Origin: Nonomuraea sp. NBC_00507 | Lineage (GTDB): Bacteria; Actinomycetota; Actinomycetes; Streptosporangiales; Streptosporangiaceae | Direction of reading: 5' to 3' | Length of the DNA stretch: 64,000 nt | Assembly: GCF_036013525.1 (NCBI RefSeq) | Contig: NZ_CP107853.1 | Location: 1,674,001 to 1,738,000, forward strand | Shown: positions 1 through 7,622 of the stretch, piece by piece | Position numbering within the stretch: the first letter of the stretch is position 1 | Layout: every line of letters begins with the position of its first letter | Notes under the pieces: model-generated | The model's input: only the letters and a program-made list of their open reading frames with translations | Database searches by the model: none | What the model was told of the DNA's origin: nothing | Made by a program: the position numbers and the translations under genes

Positions 1-1680
1 GCGGGCGCCGGCCTTGTCGCGGTCGGGCTTGACCGGCCGGTACCGGTCGGGGTCATCCGACGGGCTTTTCGCCTGCAGGTTGTCGGCCATCCACCGGGCG
101 ACCGGATCACTGCCGTGAGAGAACTCGCCGTCGTGCTTCTTCAGCAGCCGGGCCAGCTCCTTCATCGGGTCGGTCATCCGCTCGTAGGTGGTGTTGCTCT
201 CGTACATCACCAGCCCGGTGCGCTTGACGATCTCCTGCCGGACGGGCTCGCCGCACCACTTGTCGTAGGTGATGTCGACGATGCGCATCCGCTCGTGGTC
301 CTCGGCGATGGCGTCGTAGATCGCGTCGTAGTCGATCGTGTCGCCCTCGGTCAGGCTCACCCACCCGTCGTCGACCCATTCGGAGAACAGGCCGCCGGTG
401 TGCTCGTCGAGGATCGGCGCCATCGATTCGGGCAGCCAGTGCCGCCACCGCACCCAGCCGTTGTCGGCCATCAGGCAGAAGCTCGTCAGGTCCAGCTTGG
501 AGGACAGGTCCAGGCCGCCCCAGCAGCGGCGCCCCTCCAACTTGGGCAGCACCCAATCCGGCGTCGGCGCGACCTCACCGACGCAGGCGTCCCACAGGTC
601 CATGGAGATGTAGCGGGTGACCTGCTGCACACGCACGTTCAGCTGAAACTGCAGGAAGCCGTTCTCCTTCAGCTTGCTGCCCCGGGCGTCCATCGCCTGC
701 CGGCGCATCGCCTCGCGCGACTTGAAGTCGTCCAGCGCCGGGTTCGGCCACTTCCAGTTGCGCTCGTCATACGGGTCGAGGCTGACCGGCAGATCAGGAT
801 GCCCGGCGTACAGCCGGCGCAGACGCTCCAGCTGCTCGGCGGTGCGCGGGAACTTGCGCACGAAGCTGAAGACGTGCGGCGCCCGGGCCGGATCCTCCTG
901 CACCCGCTCAGCATCGTCGATCATCACCGCGCCGAAGCTGGCCGAGTCGTTCGTCTCGGTGGTCGTGGTGAACATCAGCTCCTGCTCGCGGGCGCCCGCC
1001 GCGGTGGTCATCGCCTGCCACAGCGAGCCGTCCGGCTGGCTGAGCACCTCGTCGAGGTTGAAGCCGTGCGGGTTGTGGCCGAGCTCCTTGTCCGCGTCGG
1101 CGGTGATGACCTCGTAGTGGCTGTTGCTCTTCTCGTCGACCAGGCGCTGGGCGTCTTTGAGGAACTTCAGCCGCCGGGCCAGCGGCGTGGACAGCTGCAC
1201 CATGCGCACGGCCGGCTCGAACACCTTGCGCGCCTGGATCTTGTCGGCGGCCGCGGAGTACACCTCGGCGAACTCCTCGTCGTCGCCGACCAGGAGGTAG
1301 AGCTGGATCGCCGCGGCGATCTCGGACTTGCCGTTTTTGCGGGCGACGACGATGTGCGCGATGCGGTAGCGGCGCACGTACCGCTCCCACTCGGCCGACC
1401 AGACGACCTCGCCGAACAGCGGCCGGGCGATCTCGTGCTCCTGCCAGAAACGCAGGATGAACGGCTTGCGCCGGTGCGGGCCCTTGGTGAAGACCAGCAG
1501 GTCGCTACAGAACAGCACGAACCGGTCGGCGCGCGGCTCGCAGTAGTGCGCGCCCTTCTTGCTGCAGGTCTTGCCGCGCAGCGTGAACCCGCATACCGGG
1601 CCCTTGCGGTCGGCGGGCCGCCAGTGCTTGTCGTGGTTCGGCGGCCGCCGCTCAGGTGAGGAGGTCCTCCGTCGGGTCAC
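1..1680 (-). CDS. Phage terminase large subunit (3' end outside window)
   Basis: This is the packaging motor that cuts and translocates phage DNA into the prohead. The 560 visible codons hold an ATPase motif RKNGKS at residues 114-119 (Walker A position of TerL proteins), a Walker B-like FNLDEV near 207-212, and a nuclease-type aspartate in GGLDLS near 391, with a further Asp in TYDKW near 473. I chose the GTG at 1680-1678: GGAGG lies 8 bases upstream and the gene overlaps the small subunit by 29 bases. The N-terminus has an unusual Cys cluster (residues 30-47). The gene runs off the left edge, so its C-terminus is missing. The family assignment is firm. Confidence 0.93.
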   Translation of the reverse strand, partial: MTRRRTSSPERRPPNHDKHWRPADRKGPVCGFTLRGKTCSKKGAHYCEPRADRFVLFCSDLLVFTKGPHRRKPFILRFWQEHEIARPLFGEVVWSAEWERYVRRYRIAHIVVARKNGKSEIAAAIQLYLLVGDDEEFAEVYSAAADKIQARKVFEPAVRMVQLSTPLARRLKFLKDAQRLVDEKSNSHYEVITADADKELGHNPHGFNLDEVLSQPDGSLWQAMTTAAGAREQELMFTTTTETNDSASFGAVMIDDAERVQEDPARAPHVFSFVRKFPRTAEQLERLRRLYAGHPDLPVSLDPYDERNWKWPNPALDDFKSREAMRRQAMDARGSKLKENGFLQFQLNVRVQQVTRYISMDLWDACVGEVAPTPDWVLPKLEGRRCWGGLDLSSKLDLTSFCLMADNGWVRWRHWLPESMAPILDEHTGGLFSEWVDDGWVSLTEGDTIDYDAIYDAIAEDHERMRIVDITYDKWCGEPVRQEIVKRTGLVMYESNTTYERMTDPMKELARLLKKHDGEFSHGSDPVARWMADNLQAKSPSDDPDRYRPVKPDRDKAGAR

Positions 1681-2143
1681 GGTGCCCGCCTCCCCCGACC
1701 TTCAGCTGGGAGCGGTCGCTGGGCGTCAGCCCGAACCGGGCGCCGTATCGCTGGACCTGTGCGTCGGCCTCGTTGAGCACCAGCGTCCAGGGTGACTTCT
1801 GCAGCCGGTAGCCGGCGACGTTCCCGAGCATGTCCATGATCGGGATCCGGTTGACCTCCCCGTGGGCGCGCAGTTCCTTCACCGCGCGCCGGCGCCGGTC
1901 CGCCGCGTCGCAGAAGATCGCGAATGCCTCGACATCCCAGGCGGTCAGAACGCCCTTGCTCTGCAGATCGGGCGCGTACTGCCGCCAGATCGAACGGGCG
2001 CTGGCGGCCAACCAGGTCGGGATCTTGATCTCGACTTCCGCCGGCACCGGCTCGTCAGTGTTGATCCGGTCCTTGCGATCGCCGTGCAGGTACCGAATGT
2101 TCGTCGGTTTGGGCGCCGGGCCTCGCTTACCCACCGTCACCAC
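1652..2143 (-). CDS. Phage terminase small subunit (P27-like)
   Basis: A 163-residue DNA-recognition subunit of the terminase. The start GKRGPAPKPT, followed by a helical stretch with W-x-x-Y-A and ending in a basic/Gly tail, is typical of P27-family small terminases, which begin with a G-R/K-P-x-P-K motif. It lies directly upstream of and overlaps the large subunit, the usual arrangement. It would bind the cos or pac site, expected close upstream (2144-2480). Family assignment rests on N-terminal motif and position. Confidence 0.85.
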   Translation of the reverse strand: MVTVGKRGPAPKPTNIRYLHGDRKDRINTDEPVPAEVEIKIPTWLAASARSIWRQYAPDLQSKGVLTAWDVEAFAIFCDAADRRRRAVKELRAHGEVNRIPIMDMLGNVAGYRLQKSPWTLVLNEADAQVQRYGARFGLTPSDRSQLKVGGGGHRDPTEDLLT

Positions 2144-2284
2144 CCCCTCAAGATCATCCCCGAAAACGGGTCCCGAAACCTGTCACGCTCTCCGTGGGCT
2201 CCCCCCCGCGCGTTCGCCCACCCTCCCCATCATGATCAACACCCCCCTCCCCCGGGGACGATCATGTCAAGTGGTCACGCTATG
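2144..2284. other. Non-coding gap, candidate cos/pac region
   Basis: 141 bases between the small-terminase gene and a 58-codon reading frame. It is rich in C-runs on the plus strand (several runs of 5-7 C) with two TGATC/GATCATG motifs near 2230-2265. In HNH-terminase phages the packaging site usually lies between the HNH and the small-terminase genes. That placement is inference; no cohesive end can be read from one copy. Confidence 0.25.
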
Positions 2285-2461
2285 TCACTTCACCTTGAGT
2301 AGGCCGTACGCACGACAGGCCAAGGCGTGCCGAAAGCCCAGCGCTGACGGGGATGCCACGGCCCAGACCGACAGGTGCGCATCGAGTCGCTCGCCACACC
2401 GTGTGCAGTAGAAGGCGTGGCCGAGCATGCGGCGCGCGAGAGCGTGCAGACGTTGTCTCAT
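2285..2461 (-). CDS. Small hypothetical phage protein with CxxC motif
   Basis: A 58-codon reading frame starting ATG at 2461-2459 and ending TGA at 2285. It is basic at the N-terminus (MRQRLHALARR) and has YCTRCGERLD near residues 18-27, a possible half zinc-ribbon, with another Cys at residue 49. It lies between the HNH gene and the small terminase on the same strand. It has no recognised family. Cys spacing and gene position are the only support, and no clear Shine-Dalgarno is visible. Confidence 0.45.
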   Translation of the reverse strand: MRQRLHALARRMLGHAFYCTRCGERLDAHLSVWAVASPSALGFRHALACRAYGLLKVK

Positions 2462-2482
2462 GCGTCCATGCTGACAGCAACG

Positions 2483-2854
2483 TCAGGGCCTGGGGGTGCG
2501 CTCGTTGCCGAACCCACCGTCATGCTTGACGGTCTTGCGTGAGTGGCAGCTACGGCACAGGGCCTGCAGGTTCCACTCCTCGTTGTTGGTCTTGTCCCCG
2601 TCGATGTGGTCGACGTGCTCCGAAGGGTTGCCACATCGAGGTGTCTCGCACCAGGGCCGCTCGCGTCGGATGCGCACGGAGATGGCACGCCATCTGCGGT
2701 CGTAGCCCTGGGCATGGGAGGAGGGCCTGGCCCTGGCCTTGCCTCGCCTGACGGGGTAGCGGTGGGTAGCGCATCGCCCATCGAAGACGGCATCCGCGGG
2801 ACAGCCTGCTGCCGTGCACCTGCGTGGCGCGCGCGTGGGCATAGCCGCCTCCAC
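2483..2854 (-). CDS. HNH endonuclease
   Basis: A 123-residue phage HNH nuclease. The ββα-metal fold is visible as HVDHIDGDKTNNEEWNLQAL (residues about 78-97) followed by CRSCHSRKT. N-terminal Cys residues (CTAAGCPAD, CATH) and CETPRCGN give the structural zinc site. In HK97-like phages an HNH protein encoded next to the terminase genes works with TerL in cos cleavage; its place just upstream of the terminase genes fits that role (inference). Several Met codons near the start make the exact N-terminus uncertain. Confidence 0.9.
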   Translation of the reverse strand: MEAAMPTRAPRRCTAAGCPADAVFDGRCATHRYPVRRGKARARPSSHAQGYDRRWRAISVRIRRERPWCETPRCGNPSEHVDHIDGDKTNNEEWNLQALCRSCHSRKTVKHDGGFGNERTPRP

Positions 2855-2940
2855 TCCGGCCGATCACCGGACAGGGGCGCCCCCGGGCGGTTACGTTCGA
2901 GGGTTGGATCGGGGGTCCCCCACGTCAGCCAGGAGAAGGT

Positions 2941-3471
2941 ATGAGCGACGAGTTACGACCGGACATCCAGGCCGCTGCCAGCCTGATGAGGAACAAGATG
3001 GGCGCCAAGCGGGAGATCCGCCGCCTGGTGGAGTACCTGTGGGAGGGCGAGCAGGTACAGCTCATGTCGGCCGGCCAGTACGGCCAGGGCACAGGGCTGG
3101 TGGCGCTCACGGATCGGCGACTGCTGTTCGTCAAGGACGGCATCATGTCGAAGTCCACGGAGGACTTCCCTCTGGAAAAGATCTCCAGCGTGGAGTGGAG
3201 CTCCGGGATGCTGTTGGGGTCGCTGACCGTGTTCGCGTCGGGGAACAAGGCCGAGATCACGAGCATGGACAAGCAGGACGGCAAGCAGCTGGGCGACAGG
3301 CTGCGCGAGCGTCTGGCATCCGGCCGGCCGAGCGGCGCTGCACCAGCTCCGGCTCCGTCAGGGGGCGACGTCTACGACCAGCTCCGCAAGCTGGGCGAGT
3401 TACGCGACGCCGGCGTCCTCACCCAGGCGGAGTTCGAGGAGAAGAAGACAGCACTGATGCGCCAGCTCTAA
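2941..3471 (+). CDS. PH-domain plus SHOCT-domain protein (moron-like)
   Basis: A 176-residue soluble protein. Residues about 45-125 look like a bacterial PH (YokE-type) domain (ALTDRRLLFVKDG, SSVEWSSGMLLGSLTVFASG). A Pro/Ala linker follows, then a C-terminal SHOCT helix pair (LRKLGELRDAGVLTQAEFEEKKTALM). The start ATG at 2941 has AGGAGAAGGT upstream. It is the only rightward gene in the left half of the prophage and is followed by two hairpins, so it is transcribed on its own. Such isolated genes are often expressed from the prophage. Its function is unknown; SHOCT domains are thought to mediate oligomerisation. Confidence 0.85.
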   Translation: MSDELRPDIQAAASLMRNKMGAKREIRRLVEYLWEGEQVQLMSAGQYGQGTGLVALTDRRLLFVKDGIMSKSTEDFPLEKISSVEWSSGMLLGSLTVFASGNKAEITSMDKQDGKQLGDRLRERLASGRPSGAAPAPAPSGGDVYDQLRKLGELRDAGVLTQAEFEEKKTALMRQL

Positions 3472-3482
3472 GGCCGGGGAAC

Positions 3483-3517
3483 GGGCGGCAGAGCCGGGGC
3501 ACCTTACTCTGCCGCCC
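3483..3517 (+). terminator. Terminator hairpin after the PH-SHOCT gene
   Basis: A perfect 11-base inverted repeat (gggcggcagag at 3483-3493, ctctgccgccc at 3507-3517) with a 13-base loop begins 12 bases after the stop codon. The T-tract is weak, as is common in high-GC genomes. Confidence 0.65.
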
Positions 3518-3569
3518 TTGGATCCCCCACGCCCGCAGCTCTCGCCTTCTGCGGGGCTCTGACATGCGA

Positions 3570-3593
3570 AAACCCGGCATGCTGGCCGGGTTT
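3570..3593. terminator. Bidirectional hairpin terminator
   Basis: A perfect 9-base inverted repeat (aaacccggc 3570-3578, gccgggttt 3585-3593) with a 6-base loop. An A-run is on one side and T-run on the other, so it could end transcripts from either side. It lies between the converging PH-SHOCT gene and the leftward gene ending at 3642. Confidence 0.65.
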
Positions 3594-3641
3594 GGGCATA
3601 CGTCTTCTACCGCGGAATTAAGCCAGATAAATCGTTGATCG

Positions 3642-3887
3642 TCAACTGTTGAGGGGTGATGGCGGGCAGATGACACCCAGGAGAAGCCCGGCGGTGACCG
3701 CGGTGATGGCAGCGTGGGCACGCATGATGGCGGCCTGGTCGTACTCCGGGACGGGCCGCCCGCGACCGCCGGCACGCTGCCCGATGGGCTCGTAGGCAAA
3801 CGCGTGGATCATGGACTTGACGCGGTCCTCGTCCATGCGCGGGTCGAGCTCCTCGGCCGCCTCACGTACGGTCCACCCGGCACTCAT
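3642..3887 (-). CDS. Small phage protein, possible winged-helix DNA-binding
   Basis: 81 codons from the ATG at 3887, whose first bases overlap the upstream stop (ATGA). TVREAAEELDPRMDEDRVKSMI (residues 6-27) resembles the HTH of MerR/excisionase-like proteins, and GGRGRPVPEYD follows like a wing. The C-terminus is hydrophobic (AVTAGLLLGVI). It is the last gene of a long leftward cluster before the terminator at 3570-3593. The DNA-binding role is inference only. Confidence 0.6.
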   Translation of the reverse strand: MSAGWTVREAAEELDPRMDEDRVKSMIHAFAYEPIGQRAGGRGRPVPEYDQAAIMRAHAAITAVTAGLLLGVICPPSPLNS

Positions 3888-4513
3888 GCCAGATCCCGGT
3901 GCCGTGTGATGCGGCCGTCCCGCCATACGATCATGCCGTCCCCCGTCATCTCAGATCGCTGCAGGGTGCCACGTGGGAGTTTGCCATCGTGGTCCTTGCA
4001 CCCGTCCCTATTGATGCACCAAATGGCGTTGTCGTGCACGACGACACGCAGGCTGAAAGTGCCGCAATACGGGCACGGCGGCCTGCGCTTGCCCGGGCGG
4101 ACAGGCAGCAGCTGGGGCCGCTCCTCCTCGCCGATGACCTGGCGGGCGGTGCGGATCCATCGGCTGATGATGCGGGCCGCCCGGCGCGCGTCCTGTTCCG
4201 GTACGCCGTAGGCGAGGTTGCAGATGGAGCGCAGCGCCGCGGTGGTGTTGGCGTCGCTACCGCCGCGGCGTTGACCGAGACGCCCCGCGACGTCGCGCCG
4301 CAGCGAGGCCTCCAGCTTCCGCGCCTCCTGCGCGATGGAGTACAGCAGCGGACCCGCGTCCGGGTTCCACGGCGCCGACGAGGTGGCCTTGTGGTGGGAC
4401 ATGGTGCCCGTCGACGGCGAGCCGCCGGTTTCGGGCACCATGTCCCACAGCTCCGCCAGCAGTGGCATGAGCTCGTCGACGAGGACACCGACCTCGGTTG
4501 CAGCTGCGGTCAC
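3884..4513 (-). CDS. Phage protein with C-terminal zinc ribbon
   Basis: 209 residues, GTG start at 4513 overlapping the preceding stop. The N-terminal part is helical and hydrophilic. CPYCGTFSLRVVVHDNAIWC then C (residues about 150-175) forms a Cys4 ribbon of the kind that binds nucleic acid, followed by a short C-terminal segment (GRITRHRDL). Many actinophages encode such proteins of unknown function. It sits in an unbroken chain of 4-base overlaps (3887, 4513, 4713, 4922, 5182), so translation is probably coupled. Confidence 0.75.
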   Translation of the reverse strand: MTAAATEVGVLVDELMPLLAELWDMVPETGGSPSTGTMSHHKATSSAPWNPDAGPLLYSIAQEARKLEASLRRDVAGRLGQRRGGSDANTTAALRSICNLAYGVPEQDARRAARIISRWIRTARQVIGEEERPQLLPVRPGKRRPPCPYCGTFSLRVVVHDNAIWCINRDGCKDHDGKLPRGTLQRSEMTGDGMIVWRDGRITRHRDLA

Positions 4514-4713
4514 CCAGTCACCGTGTCATCGATCGGGACCAGAGCGGTGACGACCAGGTTGACCGGGCGGCCGGCTCCCTCGAGGTCGGCTCCCCACTCG
4601 TCGTGGCAGCGGATGGCATCGTCTCTGGTGTCGTGGATGTCGACGTGTGAGGGCAGCCAGGGCCCGCCGTAGGAGTCGTATTCGACCACGACGTAGCCGA
4701 TGGCCTTGGTCAC
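4510..4713 (-). CDS. Small hypothetical phage protein
   Basis: 67 codons from a GTG at 4713 preceded by AGGAGG at 6-base spacing and overlapping the upstream stop (GTGA). It reads VTKAIGYVVVEYDSYGG and is acidic with His/Asp clusters (HVDIHDTRDD). A longer frame is open upstream, but the ribosome binding site decides for this start. No family recognised. Confidence 0.7.
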   Translation of the reverse strand: MTKAIGYVVVEYDSYGGPWLPSHVDIHDTRDDAIRCHDEWGADLEGAGRPVNLVVTALVPIDDTVTG

Positions 4714-4922
4714 CGGGTCCTCCTGCTGGTGTCGCGCAGCTCGGCCAGCTCGCGCTCGTGCCAGCCCTGGCGCAGGCACAGGTACGCGGTGGCCAGCGCC
4801 CAAGTGGCGGCGACCCAGTCGCCAGTGAGCGCTTGGGCGACGGCGGCGACGCCGGCGGCGAGCCCGACGATGAAGGTCAAGCAGCCGGACAGGTCCGGTG
4901 CCTTCGGAGTGGGCATGATCAT
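4710..4922 (-). CDS. Small phage membrane protein
   Basis: 70 codons from the ATG at 4922, within ATGA of the upstream stop. A hydrophobic helical hairpin spans about residues 12-50 (LTFIVGLAAGVAAVAQAL, then WVAATWALATAYLCL), followed by a charged tail (ERELAELRDTSRRTR). Two membrane passes are likely. No family recognised; position within the early-gene chain is its only context. Confidence 0.7.
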   Translation of the reverse strand: MIMPTPKAPDLSGCLTFIVGLAAGVAAVAQALTGDWVAATWALATAYLCLRQGWHERELAELRDTSRRTR

Positions 4923-5182
4923 GTTGTCACCTGCGGTAGGTCGATCTCGGCCTGGCCCGGGATGTGGCCAGGGTCGCGGACGACGATGGTCATGGGGACG
5001 ATCAGCCGGCGGGCGGCGCGGGCGCGCTTGCGGTGGCAGCGGCCGCCGAGGAGCCGGCCGAACCTGCGGCGCAGCGCGGCCTGCGACCAGATGCGCCGGC
5101 CGCAGTCTTCGCACCGCGGCACATACCGGGGGCGCCACCGAGGCGGCGCCGGCAGTTCCCAGATCGCCAGCTGCGCGCTCAT
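4919..5182 (-). CDS. Small zinc-finger phage protein (DUF6011-like)
   Basis: 87 residues with CEDCGRRIWSQAALRRRFG then CHRKRARAARR. This is the C-x2-C...G-x-x-C-x-R/K pattern I associate with DUF6011 zinc fingers in actinophages. The C-terminus is hydrophobic then acidic (IVVRDPGHIPGQAEIDL). The ATG at 5182 overlaps the preceding stop. Nucleic-acid binding is likely from the basic finger, but unproven. Confidence 0.7.
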   Translation of the reverse strand: MSAQLAIWELPAPPRWRPRYVPRCEDCGRRIWSQAALRRRFGRLLGGRCHRKRARAARRLIVPMTIVVRDPGHIPGQAEIDLPQVTT

Positions 5183-5511
5183 ACGTGAAGGGCTCTCAAT
5201 CTCGCGTGGTGCTCATCGGCGCCGGGCAGGCGGGAGTCGAAGGTGTGCCCGCACTCGTAGACCACGTAGAGCCGCTGCACCTCCCTGGAGATGCCGCGGC
5301 GGTCGATCTGGTCCCAGCAGGTCCCGTCGATCGGGCACAGGCGCCAGCACTCATCCTTGTGCCAGCGTTCGCAGGTCGAGCACGGCTGTCCTGCTTGGCG
5401 TAGCAGCTCGCACATGCTCTCCACCAGGGCCTCCGCCTGCACGGCCCGCCTATGCCATTGGCGTGCCTCGCGCTCGGCATCCTCGGCGCGCTGCTGGTAG
5501 TCGTCAGCCAC
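5179..5511 (-). CDS. Cys-rich phage protein with N-terminal coiled coil
   Basis: 110 residues. Residues 1-40 form a charged helix (DDYQQRAEDAEREARQWHRR) likely to be a coiled coil. The rest has six Cys within CSTCERWHKDECWRLCPIDG and C/H near ECGH, a plausible double zinc knuckle. It overlaps its neighbours by 4 and 8 bases. No family recognised. Confidence 0.65.
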   Translation of the reverse strand: MADDYQQRAEDAEREARQWHRRAVQAEALVESMCELLRQAGQPCSTCERWHKDECWRLCPIDGTCWDQIDRRGISREVQRLYVVYECGHTFDSRLPGADEHHARLRALHV

Positions 5512-5953
5512 GCTTCCTCCGCTTCACCCGCCGGGGATTGCTCTTCGGTCGAGGCGGGGCGGTGCGTTCGCAGCCGCGTACCCAGCGCGGGCCGACACGC
5601 CGCCACCGGCATTGGCCGGCGGCCCGGGCCTGTTCGGCGGTCCACCGGGTGCCGTCGAGCAGCGTGCCGTTGAAGGCGACGGCGCCGTCGTCGGACAGGG
5701 CGACGAGCTTCTTGCAGTGGTTGCACATGGCGCCGGTGAGCAGCTGGCGGGCGAGCGCCTCGGCGGCCTCGATCGGGCCGCGGTGGTTCTCCTCGGTGAT
5801 GCGGGCGCCGCGGTATTGGGCGTGGGCGTACCAGCCCGCGGCTTCGATGGGCACGTCGTCGTGCAGGTAGCCGATCTCGAAGCCCTGGGCGCCTGTGCGG
5901 CCGATGAGGTCGACTGCGGCGGCCAGGGCGTCATCGTCCATGTTCAGTCTCAC
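5504..5953 (-). CDS. Hypothetical phage protein with CxxC motif
   Basis: 149 residues from a GTG at 5953 (GTGA overlap). An N-terminal α/β-looking part (DDALAAAVDLIGRTGAQGFEIGY) is followed by MCNHCKKLVALSDDG and a basic tail (RPKSNPRRVKRRKRG). CNHC plus a later Cys pair may bind zinc. Actinophages often carry relatives with similar CNHC segments; the function is not known to me. Confidence 0.65.
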   Translation of the reverse strand: MRLNMDDDALAAAVDLIGRTGAQGFEIGYLHDDVPIEAAGWYAHAQYRGARITEENHRGPIEAAEALARQLLTGAMCNHCKKLVALSDDGAVAFNGTLLDGTRWTAEQARAAGQCRWRRVGPRWVRGCERTAPPRPKSNPRRVKRRKRG

Positions 5954-6159
5954 GGGTCCTGCCTCTCCACGATGGCGGCGTCGGGAATGTAGTCGCCGCG
6001 GCGTCGGACCACCGGGTTGTTGTGGCTCTCACAGACGCGCTCCCACTCGCCGGTGCTGGCGTACCACCTCCAGCCGGTGGACGGCCGCAGCTCATAGATG
6101 CAGCGCAGCTGCGGCGCGGGCTGCGGCGGCAGCGGGCGGGGCCGGCTACTCCGAGCCAT
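5950..6159 (-). CDS. Small hypothetical phage protein
   Basis: 69 codons from the ATG at 6159, which overlaps the end of the HTH gene by 14 bases and is preceded by GGAGG about 7 bases upstream. A Pro/Arg-rich start is followed by CIYELRPSTGWRWYASTGEW and a C-terminal acidic tail. Aromatic-rich β-like segments suggest a small folded domain. No family recognised. Confidence 0.6.
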   Translation of the reverse strand: MARSSRPRPLPPQPAPQLRCIYELRPSTGWRWYASTGEWERVCESHNNPVVRRRGDYIPDAAIVERQDP

Positions 6160-6391
6160 CGGATGCCTCCAGCGGTACGAGGGCCCAGCGGTAACCGAGC
6201 TGGTGCGCCCACCGGTCCAGGGTGCGGGCGTCGGTGCGGCCCCAGCCCCGCTCGAACCGGCTGACGTGGTCCTGGCTGCGGCCGATGAGACCGGCGAGCA
6301 GCTCCTGGGTAATGCCGAGCTCCTCGCGGGCCTCGCGCACGACCCCGGCCAGCCCGGCCGGGGCGGACGTGACGTATGTCGGCTTAGGCAC
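6146..6391 (-). CDS. XRE-type helix-turn-helix protein
   Basis: 81 codons from a GTG at 6391 that overlaps the preceding stop. The helix-turn-helix is clear: REELGITQELLAGLIGRSQ then DHVSRFERGWGR, the five-helix Cro/CI fold, and a short C-terminal segment ends the protein. It is probably a phage transcriptional regulator separate from the immunity region at 13750-14607. A longer upstream start (6439) is open but lacks a ribosome site. Confidence 0.75.
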   Translation of the reverse strand: MPKPTYVTSAPAGLAGVVREAREELGITQELLAGLIGRSQDHVSRFERGWGRTDARTLDRWAHQLGYRWALVPLEASDGSE

Positions 6392-6593
6392 CGGCCACCA
6401 CCTGCTCGCGCTGGCTGCGGTGCCAGTCCCGGTGCCCACGCGCCTCGAGGTCGGCCGCCTCGCGGGTGCTGTGTGCTCCGCCGCGCCATCGACCGCTGTC
6501 GAACACGGCTGTGCAGTTCTGCGTTCGGCAGGCGGCCTGGTGGCGGGCGCCGTTCACGAACTCGATCGCGACGATGATCCGCGAGTCAGCCAC
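6384..6593 (-). CDS. Small hypothetical phage protein
   Basis: 69 residues from a GTG at 6593 overlapping the upstream stop by 8 bases. It has a β-rich N-terminus (SRIIVAIEFVNGARHQAAC), Cys residues in CRTQNC and a His/Arg-rich C-terminus. Both its ends lie on the recurrent GGTGGCCGGTG junction motif described in the findings. No family recognised. Confidence 0.6.
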   Translation of the reverse strand: MADSRIIVAIEFVNGARHQAACRTQNCTAVFDSGRWRGGAHSTREAADLEARGHRDWHRSQREQVVAGA

Positions 6594-7281
6594 CGGCCAC
6601 CGCCTTGTCGAGGTCGGCGAGCAGCTGACCGATCAGGTCAGCGCGGGCGCCGGCGATCCCCGCGCTCGGGCTGTCTGCGGTGTCGCGGGTGTAGAGGGCT
6701 TCCTGCTGCCGTCCGGCCCAGATCTGGCGGAGTGCGGCGAGGTGGCCCACGAGCTTGGCGCGAGCGCCAGCGCCGAGCTGCTCGGCGAGCGCTCGGGCGC
6801 GGGCCGCCTCGTGCTCGGCGGCGAGCCGCAGCAGCTCGCCGAGCTCGACGCCGGCGAGGCTCGCCTGCTCGGGCAGCAGGTTCGCGACGCATTGGCCGTC
6901 GACGGTGTCCGGGCAGCGGCGAGCGTCCATGGTCTTGTCCGGGCTCTTGAGGTAGGGGCAGTTGAGCAGCAGGAACGGGCGGGTGTCGAGGTCGGGGTAC
7001 AGCCGGTAGTCGCCGAGCTCGGCGATCTGCTCGCGCAACAGCTCGGGCACTTGGTCCGGCTCGGTGACGGTGTGGCGACGGTCGTGGTTGATCGCAGCCA
7101 TGACGAGTGTGCCGAGGTCAGCGCTGGCACGGTAGCGGCCGTGGAGCAGCTTGCTCACACACTCGTGCGGGCACTCCAGCACCAGGTAGGGGTCCTCGCC
7201 GCCGTACACGCGGGTGGCGGTCACCCGGTAGGCGGCCGGGCCGAGCGCGCCGGCGCGGCGCTCGGTGGTGGTGTCGGTCAT
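6586..7281 (-). CDS. Hypothetical phage protein, 231 residues
   Basis: Start taken at the ATG 7281, within ATGA of the preceding stop; another in-frame ATG lies 12 bases upstream. The middle has CPHECVSKLLHGRYRA and CPYLKSPDKTMDARRCPDTVDGQC, a possible Cys-rich zinc module. The C-terminal 90 residues are helical and Ala/Leu-rich (LAAEHEAARARALAEQLG), likely coiled coil. No family recognised. Its stop lies in the recurrent junction motif. Confidence 0.6.
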   Translation of the reverse strand: MTDTTTERRAGALGPAAYRVTATRVYGGEDPYLVLECPHECVSKLLHGRYRASADLGTLVMAAINHDRRHTVTEPDQVPELLREQIAELGDYRLYPDLDTRPFLLLNCPYLKSPDKTMDARRCPDTVDGQCVANLLPEQASLAGVELGELLRLAAEHEAARARALAEQLGAGARAKLVGHLAALRQIWAGRQQEALYTRDTADSPSAGIAGARADLIGQLLADLDKAVAGG

Positions 7282-7622
7282 CGGGGCATCCATCGGGGGT
7301 AGCGCCGGGCGGGTGCCCGGCGGCGGGTACGGGGGCGGCCGCCCGCCGGCAGTCCGGGGATGGGCTGCTGGACGGTGCGGCGCGGGCAGGTGGCGATGTG
7401 CGGGCGGTAGCGGTGCTCCCACGGGTCGAGCGGCCGGGCGTCGGCGCCGTCGAGGGAGCGGGATCGCCACCGGCCGGGGGCGTCGCGGTACACGGCTTGG
7501 TTGCCGATCTCGTGGGGCTCGGCGTCGACGGGCATGCGGCGGCCGTGCTCGGTCGTGGTCATGAGCACCAGCTGGCCGCAGCCGGCGGGGCAGAGCTCGA
7601 GCTCATGGCGGGTCGGGATCAC
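7278..7622 (-). CDS. Small hypothetical phage protein with CxxGC motif
   Basis: 114 codons from a GTG at 7622 with GGAGG five bases upstream. An N-terminal zinc-ribbon-like half (LCPAGCGQLVLMTT) is followed by HGRRMPVDAEPHE, similar to short phage proteins that begin CxxC...MPVD. The C-terminal half is Arg/Pro-rich (RPRTRRRAPARRYPR) and may bind nucleic acid. No function assigned. Confidence 0.65.
   Translation of the reverse strand: MIPTRHELELCPAGCGQLVLMTTTEHGRRMPVDAEPHEIGNQAVYRDAPGRWRSRSLDGADARPLDPWEHRYRPHIATCPRRTVQQPIPGLPAGGRPRTRRRAPARRYPRWMPR

Noticed and set aside
115..1659. A 514-codon rightward open frame
   Set aside because: It is antisense to the large-terminase gene, whose family motifs are clear on the other strand; the translation is Val/His/Leu/Arg noise.
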